Positions 24,929-33,575 of a DNA stretch of 64,000 nucleotides are shown here, piece after piece (the first letter of the stretch is position 1; every line of letters starts with the position of its first letter). Both the position numbers and the translations under genes were made by a program. Source of the DNA: Roseobacter ponti (lineage in GTDB: Bacteria; Pseudomonadota; Alphaproteobacteria; Rhodobacterales; Rhodobacteraceae); the NCBI RefSeq assembly GCF_012932215.1, contig NZ_CP048788.1, forward strand, positions 1,302,001-1,366,000, given 5' to 3'. A model generated the notes under the pieces. That model made no database searches. It was given only the letters and a program-made list of their open reading frames with translations, and had not been told where the DNA came from.

Positions 24929-27480
24929 CAGGAATTTCCTCGGATTCTGGTAAGCATTTCAGTCGTATCCCGCGACAGATCCGGTGTGGCCAGGATCCGG
25001 TCCAGTTCAGCTGCAATCAGCGTCTGGCGGGCATCGTCATACCGCCGCCAGGTCTGGAACGCTGAACACATGCGCGCCGTGGTCTGCGGGTTCACCGGAT
25101 CCAGACGAATGAGCCAGTCGGCCAGCAGGTGGTACCCGGCGCCGTCTTTTGCGTGAAAGCCTGGGTGATGGCCGGCAAGTGCTCCCATGACCGAGCGGAA
25201 CCTGTTGGGGTTTTTCCAATTGAAATCAGGGTGCTCTGTCAGCCTGGCTGCGATTTTCGCGGTCTGATCAGGTCTGGATGCCACCACCTGCAGCGCAAAC
25301 CATTTGTCCATCACAAGGCGATCGTCTTTCCACTCCGCTTCAAAGGCGGCAAGGGCATCGTCGCCATTGCCGGCTTCCAGCATCACGCTCAGTGCGGCGA
25401 GCTTCTGGGTCATATTGTCTGCGGCGGCGTATTGCCTGGCTGCCTGAGCGCCGCCATCGAGGCGGCCCAGCAGTGCAAGCATGGCGTTGGCCAGAGCGCG
25501 GTGTCCGGCCTGACGGGCATCGGGACTGAAAGGCTCAGTGACCTGATGGGCGGCGTAAACCGGTTGTGCCAGATCACCCAGATGCGCGGCCCGCGCATCG
25601 CGCATCGCCTCGGTGGCCGCATAAATCGCATCGGGATCCGGGGTTGTGCCTTCTTTGTGCAGGGCTGTTGCAAGGTCCGACTGGCCGGGCAGGCCGAGCA
25701 TCAGGGCACGATAGGCCGGATCAAGCGTGTCGTCCTGTAACGTCACGCGCATCCCGTCCATATATGCGGGATCCGGTGCGGCCCCGGTACGGATCGCGTT
25801 CAGCAGACTGTCGCGGGCGATGCTGCGCCCCGCTTCCCATCGGTTGAACGGGTCGGTGTCATGCGCCAGCAGAAAGGCGCGATGCGCCACCGGCAGATCG
25901 CTTTCCAGTACAACGGGCGCGGAAAAGCCGCGCATCACAGACGGCACCGGCCGTGCGTCGAGACCTTCAAAGCTGAAGCTTTGCGTTGCTTCGGTCATTT
26001 CCAGAACCTGTGTCGGCACCGCCTCACGACCGTCCGGCGCCAGCAGACCTGCGGCGATCGGGATCACCTGCGGCAGTGGATCGGGTGTCGCGTCTGATGG
26101 CTTAAGGCTTTGCGTAAAGATCAGGGTATAAACACCTGAATTCCATTCTTCTTCTACCTTCAGTGTGGGTGTTCCGGCCTGGCTGTACCAGCGCATGAAC
26201 TGTGTCAGATTGCGCCCGGTCTGATCCTCAAATACCCGCAGCCAGTCTTCGATGGTGCAGGCCTCGCCGTCATGGCGGTCAAAATACAGATCAACCGCCT
26301 TCGAGTAGGCGTCGGCACCGACAAGGCAGCGCAGCATTCTGATGAGTTCTGCACCCTTTTCGTAAACGGTTGCAGTATAGAAATTGTTGATTTCCTGAAA
26401 GCTTTCCGGTCGTACCGGATGCGCAAGCGGGCCCTGATCTTCCGCAAACTGGCGCCCTCGCAGGTCAATGACATCCGAAATTCGTTTCACCGGCGCCGAG
26501 CGCATATCAGAGGTGAACTGGCTGTCGCGGTAAACGGTCAGCCCTTCTTTGAGGCAGAGCTGGAACCAGTCGCGGCAGGTAATCCGGTTACCAGTCCAGT
26601 TGTGGAAATATTCATGCGCAATAATTGCCTCGATCCGCTCAAAATTCATATCGGTCGAGGTATCCGGCGAGGCGAGCACGGCTGAGGAATTAAAGACGTT
26701 CAGCCCCTTGTTTTCCATGGCACCCATGTTGAAGTCGTCCACGGCCACGATATTAAAAATATCGAGGTCGTATTCGCGACCGTACACATCTTCGTCCCAT
26801 TTCATGCTGTCCTTCAGGGCCTGCATGCCAAATTCGCATTTCCCTTCATCGCCAGGCCGGACCCAGAGGTTCAGTTCAACCTCTCGCCCGGATTTCGTCG
26901 TGAATGATCCGGGGTGGTTGTGCAGTTCTCCCGCCACCAGCGCAAAGAGATAAGCAGGTTTGGGCCAGGGATCGTGCCAGCTTGCCTGGTTTTCCGACCG
27001 GTTCACCGGATTGCCGTTGCTTAGCAGGACAGGGTGAGGGCCGTGGATGTGGACCGTAAAGACACTCATCACATCCGGACGATCGGGGTAATACGTGATT
27101 TTGCGGAACCCTTCGGCCTCGCACTGGGTGCAGTACATTCCGCCCGACATGTAAAGCCCCTCAAGAGCAGTATTGCCGGCGGGGTCGGTTTCCACCTCAG
27201 CCTCCCAGATAAACGGACGGTCAGGCACGGCACATGTCAGGCCGTCGTCGGTGATGTCCGGTTCTGCCGGGGCGCCGTCGATGCGCGCTGAGATCAGTTT
27301 CAGATCTTCGCCATGCAGAAAGAACCGCCCGTCACCGTTCGGCCTGGGCGCAAACGCAATACGGCTGGCGACGCGCGTGCGGTTCGGATGCAGCGTAAAA
27401 GTCAGTTCGACCGAGATAACGTCAAACCCGAAAGGTCTGTAATCGCTCAGGTAAATTGTCGTGGGAGCTGCATCTCTCAT
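24928..27480 (-). CDS. pepN: aminopeptidase N (M1)
   Basis: A zinc aminopeptidase of E. coli PepN type, 850 aa from the ATG at 27480. It contains the exopeptidase motif GAMENKGL (253-260), the zinc motif HEYFH (289-293) and the distal ligand Glu312 in LKEGL. E. coli PepN has H297, H301 and E320. The C-terminal Ig-like and helical superhelical domains are full length. It trims peptides in the cytoplasm. An ATG four codons upstream (27492) is an alternative start. It shares one base with the SDR gene. The gap to the divergent small gene at 27588 is 107 bp. Confidence 0.96.
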   Translation of the reverse strand: MRDAAPTTIYLSDYRPFGFDVISVELTFTLHPNRTRVASRIAFAPRPNGDGRFFLHGEDLKLISARIDGAPAEPDITDDGLTCAVPDRPFIWEAEVETDPAGNTALEGLYMSGGMYCTQCEAEGFRKITYYPDRPDVMSVFTVHIHGPHPVLLSNGNPVNRSENQASWHDPWPKPAYLFALVAGELHNHPGSFTTKSGREVELNLWVRPGDEGKCEFGMQALKDSMKWDEDVYGREYDLDIFNIVAVDDFNMGAMENKGLNVFNSSAVLASPDTSTDMNFERIEAIIAHEYFHNWTGNRITCRDWFQLCLKEGLTVYRDSQFTSDMRSAPVKRISDVIDLRGRQFAEDQGPLAHPVRPESFQEINNFYTATVYEKGAELIRMLRCLVGADAYSKAVDLYFDRHDGEACTIEDWLRVFEDQTGRNLTQFMRWYSQAGTPTLKVEEEWNSGVYTLIFTQSLKPSDATPDPLPQVIPIAAGLLAPDGREAVPTQVLEMTEATQSFSFEGLDARPVPSVMRGFSAPVVLESDLPVAHRAFLLAHDTDPFNRWEAGRSIARDSLLNAIRTGAAPDPAYMDGMRVTLQDDTLDPAYRALMLGLPGQSDLATALHKEGTTPDPDAIYAATEAMRDARAAHLGDLAQPVYAAHQVTEPFSPDARQAGHRALANAMLALLGRLDGGAQAARQYAAADNMTQKLAALSVMLEAGNGDDALAAFEAEWKDDRLVMDKWFALQVVASRPDQTAKIAARLTEHPDFNWKNPNRFRSVMGALAGHHPGFHAKDGAGYHLLADWLIRLDPVNPQTTARMCSAFQTWRRYDDARQTLIAAELDRILATPDLSRDTTEMLTRIRGNS

Positions 27481-27587
27481 GGGGGCCTGCATATTTAATG
27501 TTGGAACAGTTTGCTGGGCTGAACGTTAGGTCTGTAAGCACGTGGCTGCAAGCTGTGACCACAAGCAGTAAACGAAAAGGAGACTTC

Positions 27588-27794
27588 ATGTCTGCGCCCG
27601 ACACAAATATTGAAAAGCAACAGAAACGGCATCGCCCGGCCCTGTGGGGCATCAAGGGTGCGATGATTTTTGGTTTTCTTATGATCATCCTGCTCTTTGT
27701 CTATGTGAGCATGTACGCAGGCGAGGAGAGTGCTGACGCGGTGACCAACATCAACGGCAGTGAGGCTGGAGTGGTTATCAACACCGACGGTTAA
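27588..27794 (+). CDS. small single-pass membrane protein (68 aa)
   Basis: A 68-aa protein with a very good AAAAGGAG Shine-Dalgarno 7 nt before the ATG. A basic cytosolic N-terminus ([15 protein letters not shown]) precedes one membrane helix ([18 protein letters not shown]), and a short acidic tail follows. The family is unknown to me. It is followed by a strong terminator, so it is a monocistronic small gene. It is divergent from pepN. Confidence 0.8.
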   Translation: MSAPDTNIEKQQKRHRPALWGIKGAMIFGFLMIILLFVYVSMYAGEESADAVTNINGSEAGVVINTDG

Positions 27795-27816
27795 GAGTCT
27801 CCGCCTTTATCTTCGT

Positions 27817-27848
27817 ACCGCCTCGTGCTTCGCGCACGGGGCGGTTTT
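27817..27848 (+). terminator. intrinsic terminator after the 68-aa gene
   Basis: A 12-bp stem with one G-T wobble (arms 27817-27828 and 27834-27845) has a 5-nt loop and ends in a T run, 23 bp after the stop codon. Confidence 0.9.
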
Positions 27849-27894
27849 GCGTTATGCTGCTAAAAAATCCAGTCGGACAGCGTCAGAACACATC

Positions 27895-28047
27895 ATGCCG
27901 GGAAAAATGAAGCGCAAATCTGATCTGCCGCAGAAAGTCTGCGCGACCTGCGGCAGACCGTTTTCATGGCGGCGCAAATGGCAGGCCGTGTGGGACGAAG
28001 TACGCTATTGTTCGGACCGCTGCAGGCGGGCACGCGGCAAAGACTGA
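27895..28047 (+). CDS. DUF2256 domain protein
   Basis: A 50-aa protein consisting of a DUF2256 module: [20 protein letters not shown] then CSDRCRRAR. It has Cys-x2-Cys and Cys-x3-Cys pairs, so it probably binds zinc. Family members often sit near cryptochrome/photolyase-type genes; none is adjacent here. The start may be the ATG at 27895 or at 27907; neither has a strong Shine-Dalgarno. Confidence 0.82.
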   Translation: MPGKMKRKSDLPQKVCATCGRPFSWRRKWQAVWDEVRYCSDRCRRARGKD

Positions 28048-28189
28048 TCGCGCTGGCCCGCTGCCTGCCGGGTGTTTGCGCAAACACACTGCCCTTGGCG
28101 GCGATTTGGCCCTGCGGACGTTGCCTTGTCCGGCGCGGCGTTCTAGATGGGCGGGATACAACGGTATACGCAAATTCCACGGAGATATC

Positions 28190-30337
28190 ATGGCACAGCG
28201 AACCGAGCGCAGCGGACTGCAGGTCAGCCCGGAACTTGCAGCTTTCATCGAAGAAAAAGCGCTGCCCGGTACAGGCGTCGAGGCCGGCGCTTTCTGGTCG
28301 GGGTTCTCGGAACTGGTGCATGAAGCGGGCCCTGAGAACAGGGCGCTGCTGGAAAAACGCGAGGCCCTGCAGGAAAAGATTGATACCTGGCACCGCGAAC
28401 GCAGGGGTCAGGCACATGACCACACGGCCTATGTCGCGTTTCTGCGTGAGATCGGATATCTTCTGGCCGAAGGGGATGATTTTGAGATCGACACGGCAAA
28501 TGTTGACGCCGAGATTGCGACTGTCCCCGGACCACAACTGGTCGTGCCGATCACCAATGCACGCTATGCCCTGAACGCGGCCAACGCACGCTGGGGCAGT
28601 CTTTATGACGGGTTTTACGGCACCGACGCGATGGGCAGCGCCCCTCCTTCCGGACGGTACGATCAGGGGCGCGGCGCACGGGTTGTCGCGCGGGCACGCG
28701 TGTTCCTTGACGAAGCTTTTCCGATTGAAATGACGAGCCATGCGGATGCGCGCCGCTATCACGTGTCCGGCGGCGCCCTGCTGATTGATGACCGGCCCCT
28801 GGCGGAGCCGGAGAAATTCGTGGGCTATACCGGGCACCCGCGGGCCCCCGACAGTGTGATGCTGCGCAATCACGGGCTGCATGTTGAGCTTATCTTTGAC
28901 CGCACCCACCGGATCGGCAGCCGTGATCAGGCGGGCCTTGCGGATGTGCAGCTCGAGAGTGCGATTTCCGCGATTATGGATTGTGAGGATTCGGTTGCCT
29001 GTGTCGATGCTGAAGACAAGGTTCAGGCCTATGGCAACTGGCTGGGTCTGATGCGCGGTGATCTGGAAGACACCTTCGAGAAGGGCGGCAAAACGCAGAC
29101 ACGGCGTCTCAGGTCCGACAGGGTGATCACCGGACCCGACGGCAGTGATGTCACAATCCGCACGCGGGCGCTGATGCTGGTGCGCAATGTGGGCCATCTG
29201 ATGACCAATACCGCGATCCTCGACCGGGACGGCAACGAGGTGTTCGAAGGCCTGATGGACGCGATGGTCACAACGCTGATTGCGATGCACGATCTTCAGC
29301 GTGACGGCGGCAATTCACTGGCCGGATCGGTCTATGTGGTTAAACCCAAGATGCACGGACCGGATGAGGTGGCCTTTGCCGACCGGACGTTTACAGCGGT
29401 GGAAAAGGTTCTCGGGCTGCCGCAAAACACGGTCAAACTGGGCATCATGGATGAGGAGCGGCGCACGTCGGTGAACCTCAAAGAGTGCATCCGGGCGGCG
29501 AAATCGCGTGTGGCCTTTATCAATACCGGGTTTCTGGATCGCACCGGCGATGAGATTCACACTTCGATGGAGGCGGGTGCTTTCAGCCGCAAAGATTTCA
29601 TCAAGCGCAAGGCCTGGATCACAGCCTATGAAAACCAGAATGTGGATATCGGGCTGGAATGCGGTCTGAGCGGGCGCGCGCAGATCGGCAAAGGCATGTG
29701 GGCAATGCCGGATCTGATGGCGGCGATGCTTGAGCAGAAGATTGAACACCCGAAATCCGGTGCCAACTGTGCCTGGGTGCCGAGCCCGACGGCAGCGACT
29801 CTGCATGCGCTGCATTATCACAAGGTCGATGTCTTTGCAGTGCAGAAGCAACTCAGGGCAGGCGGGCGCCGGGCTTATGTCGATACGGTGCTGAACATCC
29901 CGCTCGCCGAATATCAGAAATGGACGGATGCGCAGAAAATGCGCGAGGTCGAGAACAATGCCCAGGGGATACTGGGCTATGTGGTGCGCTGGGTCGATCA
30001 CGGTGTGGGCTGTTCCAAGGTGCCCGATATGAACAACGTCGGCCTGATGGAAGACCGCGCGACCTGCCGGATTTCCGCACAACACATCGCCAACTGGCTG
30101 CACCATGACATTGTCGATGCGCAGGATGTGATGGCCGCGATGCGGCGGATGGCGGCCGTGGTGGATGATCAGAACGCGTCTGACCCGACCTACACGCCCA
30201 TGGGCCCTGATTTTGACGGGATTGCCTTTCAGGCAGCCTGCGATCTGGTATTCAAGGGCAGGGTGCAGCCGTCCGGATATACCGAACCTGTGCTGCACGC
30301 GCGGCGTCTTGAACTGAAAGAGGCGCAGGGAAACTAA
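28190..30337 (+). CDS. glcB: malate synthase G
   Basis: Malate synthase G condenses glyoxylate with acetyl-CoA to malate in the glyoxylate or glycolate routes. At 715 aa it has the full isoform G length. Seen are [19 protein letters not shown], the catalytic-arginine segment [23 protein letters not shown] and a C-terminal [19 protein letters not shown]. The ATG at 28190 has GGAG 6 nt upstream; a longer frame back to 28076 is not family-like. Isocitrate lyase is not in the window. The gene is followed by a GlcG-like gene, a recurrent association in glycolate loci. Confidence 0.97.
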   Translation: MAQRTERSGLQVSPELAAFIEEKALPGTGVEAGAFWSGFSELVHEAGPENRALLEKREALQEKIDTWHRERRGQAHDHTAYVAFLREIGYLLAEGDDFEIDTANVDAEIATVPGPQLVVPITNARYALNAANARWGSLYDGFYGTDAMGSAPPSGRYDQGRGARVVARARVFLDEAFPIEMTSHADARRYHVSGGALLIDDRPLAEPEKFVGYTGHPRAPDSVMLRNHGLHVELIFDRTHRIGSRDQAGLADVQLESAISAIMDCEDSVACVDAEDKVQAYGNWLGLMRGDLEDTFEKGGKTQTRRLRSDRVITGPDGSDVTIRTRALMLVRNVGHLMTNTAILDRDGNEVFEGLMDAMVTTLIAMHDLQRDGGNSLAGSVYVVKPKMHGPDEVAFADRTFTAVEKVLGLPQNTVKLGIMDEERRTSVNLKECIRAAKSRVAFINTGFLDRTGDEIHTSMEAGAFSRKDFIKRKAWITAYENQNVDIGLECGLSGRAQIGKGMWAMPDLMAAMLEQKIEHPKSGANCAWVPSPTAATLHALHYHKVDVFAVQKQLRAGGRRAYVDTVLNIPLAEYQKWTDAQKMREVENNAQGILGYVVRWVDHGVGCSKVPDMNNVGLMEDRATCRISAQHIANWLHHDIVDAQDVMAAMRRMAAVVDDQNASDPTYTPMGPDFDGIAFQAACDLVFKGRVQPSGYTEPVLHARRLELKEAQGN

Positions 30338-30354
30338 CCGCTGCGGGGGCTGTC

Positions 30355-30397
30355 GGCCTCCGGAGGCCACCGGGACATTTTTCCGGCCGGAAGAAAA
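30355..30397 (+). repeat. recurrent intergenic motif (diverged copy 2) with palindromes
   Basis: Seventeen nucleotides after the malate synthase stop lies the palindrome GGCCTCCGGAGGCC (30355-30368). It is followed by CCGGGACATTTTTCC, a CCGGCCGG palindrome and GAAGAAAAAA, leading straight into the Shine-Dalgarno of the next gene. The order CCTCCGG, CGGGA, TATTT-like, then (GC)C-GAAGAAA parallels the minus-strand copy at 13804-13835. Confidence 0.4.
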
Positions 30398-30408
30398 AAG
30401 GGAGAGAC

Positions 30409-30834
30409 ATGTCTGTATCACTGAGAAAAGCGCGGACGATTATCCGCAAAACGCTGGAAAAAGGCCGGGAGATGGAACTCAAACCGCTGTCGGTGGTGGT
30501 TCTGGATGCCGGCGGGCATGTGCAGGCGTTCGAACGTGAAGACGGAGCCTCGCCCGGTCGTTTCGGGATCGCGCAGGGCAAGGCTTACGGCTCAATCATG
30601 CTGGGGCTGCCGGGATCGGCACAAAAGGCGCGGGCCGATGAGCAGGCTTATTTCATGATTGCCATGAACGGGGTCTATGACGGCAAAGTCGTCCCTGTGC
30701 CCGGCGGCATTCTGATGCGTGACCGCAAGGGCGTTATCATCGGCGCGGTGGGTGTCACGGGTGATACCTCCGACAATGACGTGATCGCCGGTCTTGCGGG
30801 GATTGCCGCTGCAGGTCTTACAGGAGACGCCTGA
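30409..30834 (+). CDS. GlcG/HbpS-like (DUF336) protein
   Basis: A 141-aa single-domain GlcG/HbpS-like protein with a GGGAGAG Shine-Dalgarno. Seen are LSVVVLDAGGHVQAFERED, GIAQGKAYGSIMLG, VPVPGGILMRD and the terminal IIGAVGVTGDTSDNDVIAG. Family members include GlcG of glycolate loci and heme-responsive HbpS; the molecular role is not settled. Its place 71 bp after malate synthase G fits a glycolate/glyoxylate link. No signal peptide is seen. Confidence 0.88.
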   Translation: MSVSLRKARTIIRKTLEKGREMELKPLSVVVLDAGGHVQAFEREDGASPGRFGIAQGKAYGSIMLGLPGSAQKARADEQAYFMIAMNGVYDGKVVPVPGGILMRDRKGVIIGAVGVTGDTSDNDVIAGLAGIAAAGLTGDA

Positions 30835-30970
30835 GCCACAGGGTCTGCCCGAAAATCCGCCTGAAGGCCGCATTTTGCATCTGCGCACAGGTTTCTGCGC
30901 GCAGACAGGCTGTTATCATGCGCTGCGTTCTCTTATATCACGGAAGGGGGGAACACAGGAGAGCACCCGG

Positions 30971-31747
30971 ATGGCACGCCCAGTTGTTGGCATCATCGGC
31001 AACCGTTATCTGCTGAACGATCAGTATCCCGCCCATGCCGGCGGGGCAATGAATTCCGAGGCAGTGTCGGAAGTATCGGACTGTATGCCGCTGCTAATAC
31101 CGGCGGATCCGCGGTTTGTCTCCGTCGCCGATCTGCTGGAGCGCTGCGACGGTTTTCTCTTTACCGGCGGGCGGCCCAACGTACACCCTGAAGAATATGG
31201 CGAGCCGCCCACCGAGGCGCATGGCGAGTTTGACCGAGCGCGCGATGCCGTGGCACTGCCGCTCATCCGCGCCTGTGTGCAGAGCGGACAGCCGTTTCTG
31301 GGCATCTGTCGCGGGTTTCAGGAAGTGAACGTCGCTATGGGCGGCACGCTTTATCCCGAAATCCGTGAACTGCCCGGGCGTATGAACCACCGCATGCCCC
31401 CCGACGGCACACTTGAGGAAAAATTCGAACACCGCCACACGGTCTCCTTTACCGAAGGCGGGCCCTTTCACCGTCTGATGGGGGCCTCTGAGGTCATGAC
31501 AAACACGCTGCACGGGCAGGGCATAAAATCGTCCGGGCAGCGGGTGATTGTCGACGGTGTGGCCCCTGACGGCACGCCCGAGGCCATCTTTATCGCGGAT
31601 GCGCCGGGCTTTACGCTGTCGGTGCAGTGGCATCCGGAATACAGGGCCTCGCAGGATCCGGTATCGCGTCCGTTGTTCGCGGCCTTCGGGGATGCTGTCC
31701 GGTCCTGGGCGCAAAGCCGCACGCCGCTGCCGGCTCAGGTCGCCTGA
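30971..31747 (+). CDS. class I glutamine amidotransferase-like hydrolase (PuuD/peptidase C26 type)
   Basis: A 258-aa protein of the gamma-glutamyl-gamma-aminobutyrate hydrolase family. Cys113 in FLGICRGFQEVN is the nucleophile, and His221 and Glu223 in VQWHPEY complete the triad. The oxyanion-type turn FLFTGGRPNVHPEEYGE is also present. In PuuD the enzyme frees GABA from gamma-glutamyl-GABA; no other putrescine-pathway gene is adjacent, so the substrate is open. The ATG at 30971 is chosen because MARPVVGIIGNR is the family N-terminus; no strong Shine-Dalgarno is seen. Confidence 0.88.
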   Translation: MARPVVGIIGNRYLLNDQYPAHAGGAMNSEAVSEVSDCMPLLIPADPRFVSVADLLERCDGFLFTGGRPNVHPEEYGEPPTEAHGEFDRARDAVALPLIRACVQSGQPFLGICRGFQEVNVAMGGTLYPEIRELPGRMNHRMPPDGTLEEKFEHRHTVSFTEGGPFHRLMGASEVMTNTLHGQGIKSSGQRVIVDGVAPDGTPEAIFIADAPGFTLSVQWHPEYRASQDPVSRPLFAAFGDAVRSWAQSRTPLPAQVA

Positions 31748-31759
31748 CGCATACGAGCG

Positions 31760-32512
31760 CTACATCTGGCCGCCGGCGATTTCGATGGCCTGACCGTTCA
31801 CGCTTTCCGATCCTTCAGAGACCAGCCACAGGGCTGCCGCTGCGACCTCATCGGGGTGAATGAGCCGGTTGTGGCGGTTGGCCGAGATCATGATATCGCG
31901 CGCTTTGTCTTCGCTGACGCCTGCGCGCTCTGCGATTGAGGCGGTGTTGCGCGTCACGATCGGCGTGTCCACATAGGCAGGACAAAGCGCGTTAAAGGTG
32001 ATGGAACGGCCCAGATAATCTTCGCTGAGCGCCCGGATCAGCCCAACCAGCCCGTGTTTCGTCGCCGTATAGCACGACGCGCCCTGCAGCCCGCGCAGAC
32101 CGGCAATTGATGAAATGCCGATCACCCGCCCCCAGTCTTCGTGGCGCATGGTTTTCAGCGCCTCGCGGATCGTGAGAAAGGCTCCGTCGAGGTTGGTCGA
32201 CATCATATTGCGCCAGAAATCCATGTCGGTTTTGTGCAGCGCGCGGCCTTCGGCGATACCGGCATTGGCCACGCAAATCTGCACCGGCCCGCGGGCGTCG
32301 GTGGCCCGGGCAAACGCAGCAATGACGTCTTTTTCGTCGCGGACATCCATCGCAAGGGCATGCAGGCCCTTGCCGGCGACGTCTTCAAGTACCTCCTTGC
32401 GCCGCCCGGTGATTGTCACCTCACAGCCCTCTGTCGTCAGTTTCCTGGCGATTGCGAGGCCGATGCCTGTGCCGCCTCCGGTTACAACTGCGTGTTTGCC
32501 CTTCAGTGTCAT
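31760..32512 (-). CDS. short-chain dehydrogenase/reductase
   Basis: A 250-aa classical SDR with cofactor motif TGGGTGIG (11-18), VANAG in place of NNAG, catalytic serine in GISSIAG, and SCYTATKHG carrying Tyr-x3-Lys. The C-terminus VNGQAIEIAGGQM and the loop LCPAYVDTPIV resemble 3-hydroxybutyrate or 3-hydroxyacyl-CoA dehydrogenases, but the substrate is inferred weakly. It is convergent with the amidotransferase-like gene (12-bp gap) and divergent from the VOC gene across 117 bp. Confidence 0.85.
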   Translation of the reverse strand: MTLKGKHAVVTGGGTGIGLAIARKLTTEGCEVTITGRRKEVLEDVAGKGLHALAMDVRDEKDVIAAFARATDARGPVQICVANAGIAEGRALHKTDMDFWRNMMSTNLDGAFLTIREALKTMRHEDWGRVIGISSIAGLRGLQGASCYTATKHGLVGLIRALSEDYLGRSITFNALCPAYVDTPIVTRNTASIAERAGVSEDKARDIMISANRHNRLIHPDEVAAAALWLVSEGSESVNGQAIEIAGGQM

Positions 32513-32629
32513 AAGCCCTCTCCGTTATCGCCCCGCCCAGATTAGGGGGGTGCGCGCCAGGCGCAAGCAGCCAGGTGCAATCAGATGCCGGGCGGTTTAT
32601 GCTGTCCGGTGAGAAGGCGGGAGGCTGAG

Positions 32630-33004
32630 ATGGCGAAAGTGACCGGGATTGGTGGCGTGTTTTTTCGGGCGGCGGACCCGGCGGGGCTGGCCGCATGGTA
32701 TGAAAAGCATCTGGGCGTGACGCCGGTGCCGCAGGACTATGATCAGCCGGTCTGGACCCAGGCAGCCGGCCCCACCGTTTTCGCGCCATTTGATCAGACG
32801 ACAGAATACTTCGGAAAAAACACGCAGGCCTTTATGGTGAATTTCCGGGTTGATGATCTTGATGAAATGGTGGCCGATCTGAAGGCTGCGGGCATTGAGG
32901 CCAGTCTTGATCCGCAAAGCTATCCGAACGGCCGCTTCGCGCGGCTGCATGATCCTGAAGGCAATCCCGTAGAGCTTTGGGAACCTGCGGAGGCTGTGAA
33001 GTGA
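32630..33004 (+). CDS. VOC (glyoxalase/bleomycin-resistance fold) protein
   Basis: A 124-aa VOC-superfamily protein with GGVFFRAADPAGLAAWYEKH, then VNFRVDDLDEMVADLKAAG and the C-terminal LHDPEGNPVELWEP carrying the family's metal-ligand Glu position. These folds host metal-dependent lyases, dioxygenases or binding proteins; the substrate is unknown. GGGAGG precedes the ATG at 32630. The stop overlaps the GTG start of the next gene by 4 bp (GTGA), so the two are co-translated. Confidence 0.88.
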   Translation: MAKVTGIGGVFFRAADPAGLAAWYEKHLGVTPVPQDYDQPVWTQAAGPTVFAPFDQTTEYFGKNTQAFMVNFRVDDLDEMVADLKAAGIEASLDPQSYPNGRFARLHDPEGNPVELWEPAEAVK

Positions 33005-33450
33005 AACAGTTCGATCTGCCGCCTCTGTGGCTTGCGTGCTTTGCGGTGGTCGCCTGGTGGCAGGCGCAGGTTCTGTCGCTGGGGCTGACCCTCGCGCATC
33101 CCGTGACCTCGCTGATTGCCGGGTTGCTGATCGGCGCCGGGATGGTCCTGACTCTGCTGGCGGCGATGGAGTTTCGCCGCGCGCGCACCACGATCATCCC
33201 GCACCGAGAGCCTGCACAGCTGATCACCAGTGGTATTTTCAGCAAAACGCGCAATCCGATCTATCTCGCGGATGTGCTTATCCTGGCAGGGCTCTGCCTG
33301 TGGTTTGACGCTGTTCTGTCGCTGGTGCTGGTGCCGGTGCTGGCCGTTATTCTCGAACGACGGTTCATTGTGCCGGAAGAAAACCGGCTGCGGCGGTTGT
33401 TCCGGGCGGATTTTGCACGCTATGCTGAAAAAACCGGCAGGTGGGTCTGA
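33001..33450 (+). CDS. isoprenylcysteine/phospholipid methyltransferase-like membrane protein
   Basis: A 149-aa integral membrane protein with about four hydrophobic segments and the ICMT/PEMT signature TSGIFSKTRNPIYLADVLIL, followed by FIVPEENRLRRLF, the usual SAM-binding Arg/Glu region. Family members methylate isoprenylcysteine or phospholipids; bacterial substrates are mostly unknown. It uses a GTG start at 33001 that overlaps the VOC stop. pntA begins 125 bp downstream, after a palindrome-rich gap. Confidence 0.85.
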   Translation: MKQFDLPPLWLACFAVVAWWQAQVLSLGLTLAHPVTSLIAGLLIGAGMVLTLLAAMEFRRARTTIIPHREPAQLITSGIFSKTRNPIYLADVLILAGLCLWFDAVLSLVLVPVLAVILERRFIVPEENRLRRLFRADFARYAEKTGRWV

Positions 33451-33463
33451 AATCCGGGCAGGC

Positions 33464-33488
33464 GTGAGCGCTCACAGGCTTCAGCCTG
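33464..33488. promoter_or_regulatory. two abutting palindromes upstream of pntA
   Basis: GTGAGCGCTCAC (33464-33475) is a perfect 12-bp palindrome identical to the core of the ideal symmetric lac operator. It runs directly into CAGGCT-TC-AGCCTG (33475-33488), a 6-bp inverted repeat. They lie 88-112 bp before the pntA start and 13 bp after the methyltransferase stop. They could be an operator for a LacI/GntR-type dimer, a weak hairpin terminator, or chance. Confidence 0.4.
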
Positions 33489-33575
33489 CTTGTGCCCCGC
33501 CCGTTGAAACGGTACTGGACAACGCACTTCTGTGCACCATTTTGCTCGAAAACGTAAATACCGGGGGAGCTTCCA

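Noticed and set aside
33464-33475. Calling the pntA palindrome a true lac operator
   Set aside because: Only the 12-bp core matches, the flanks do not, and no LacI-family gene is in the window. It is reported only as operator-like.
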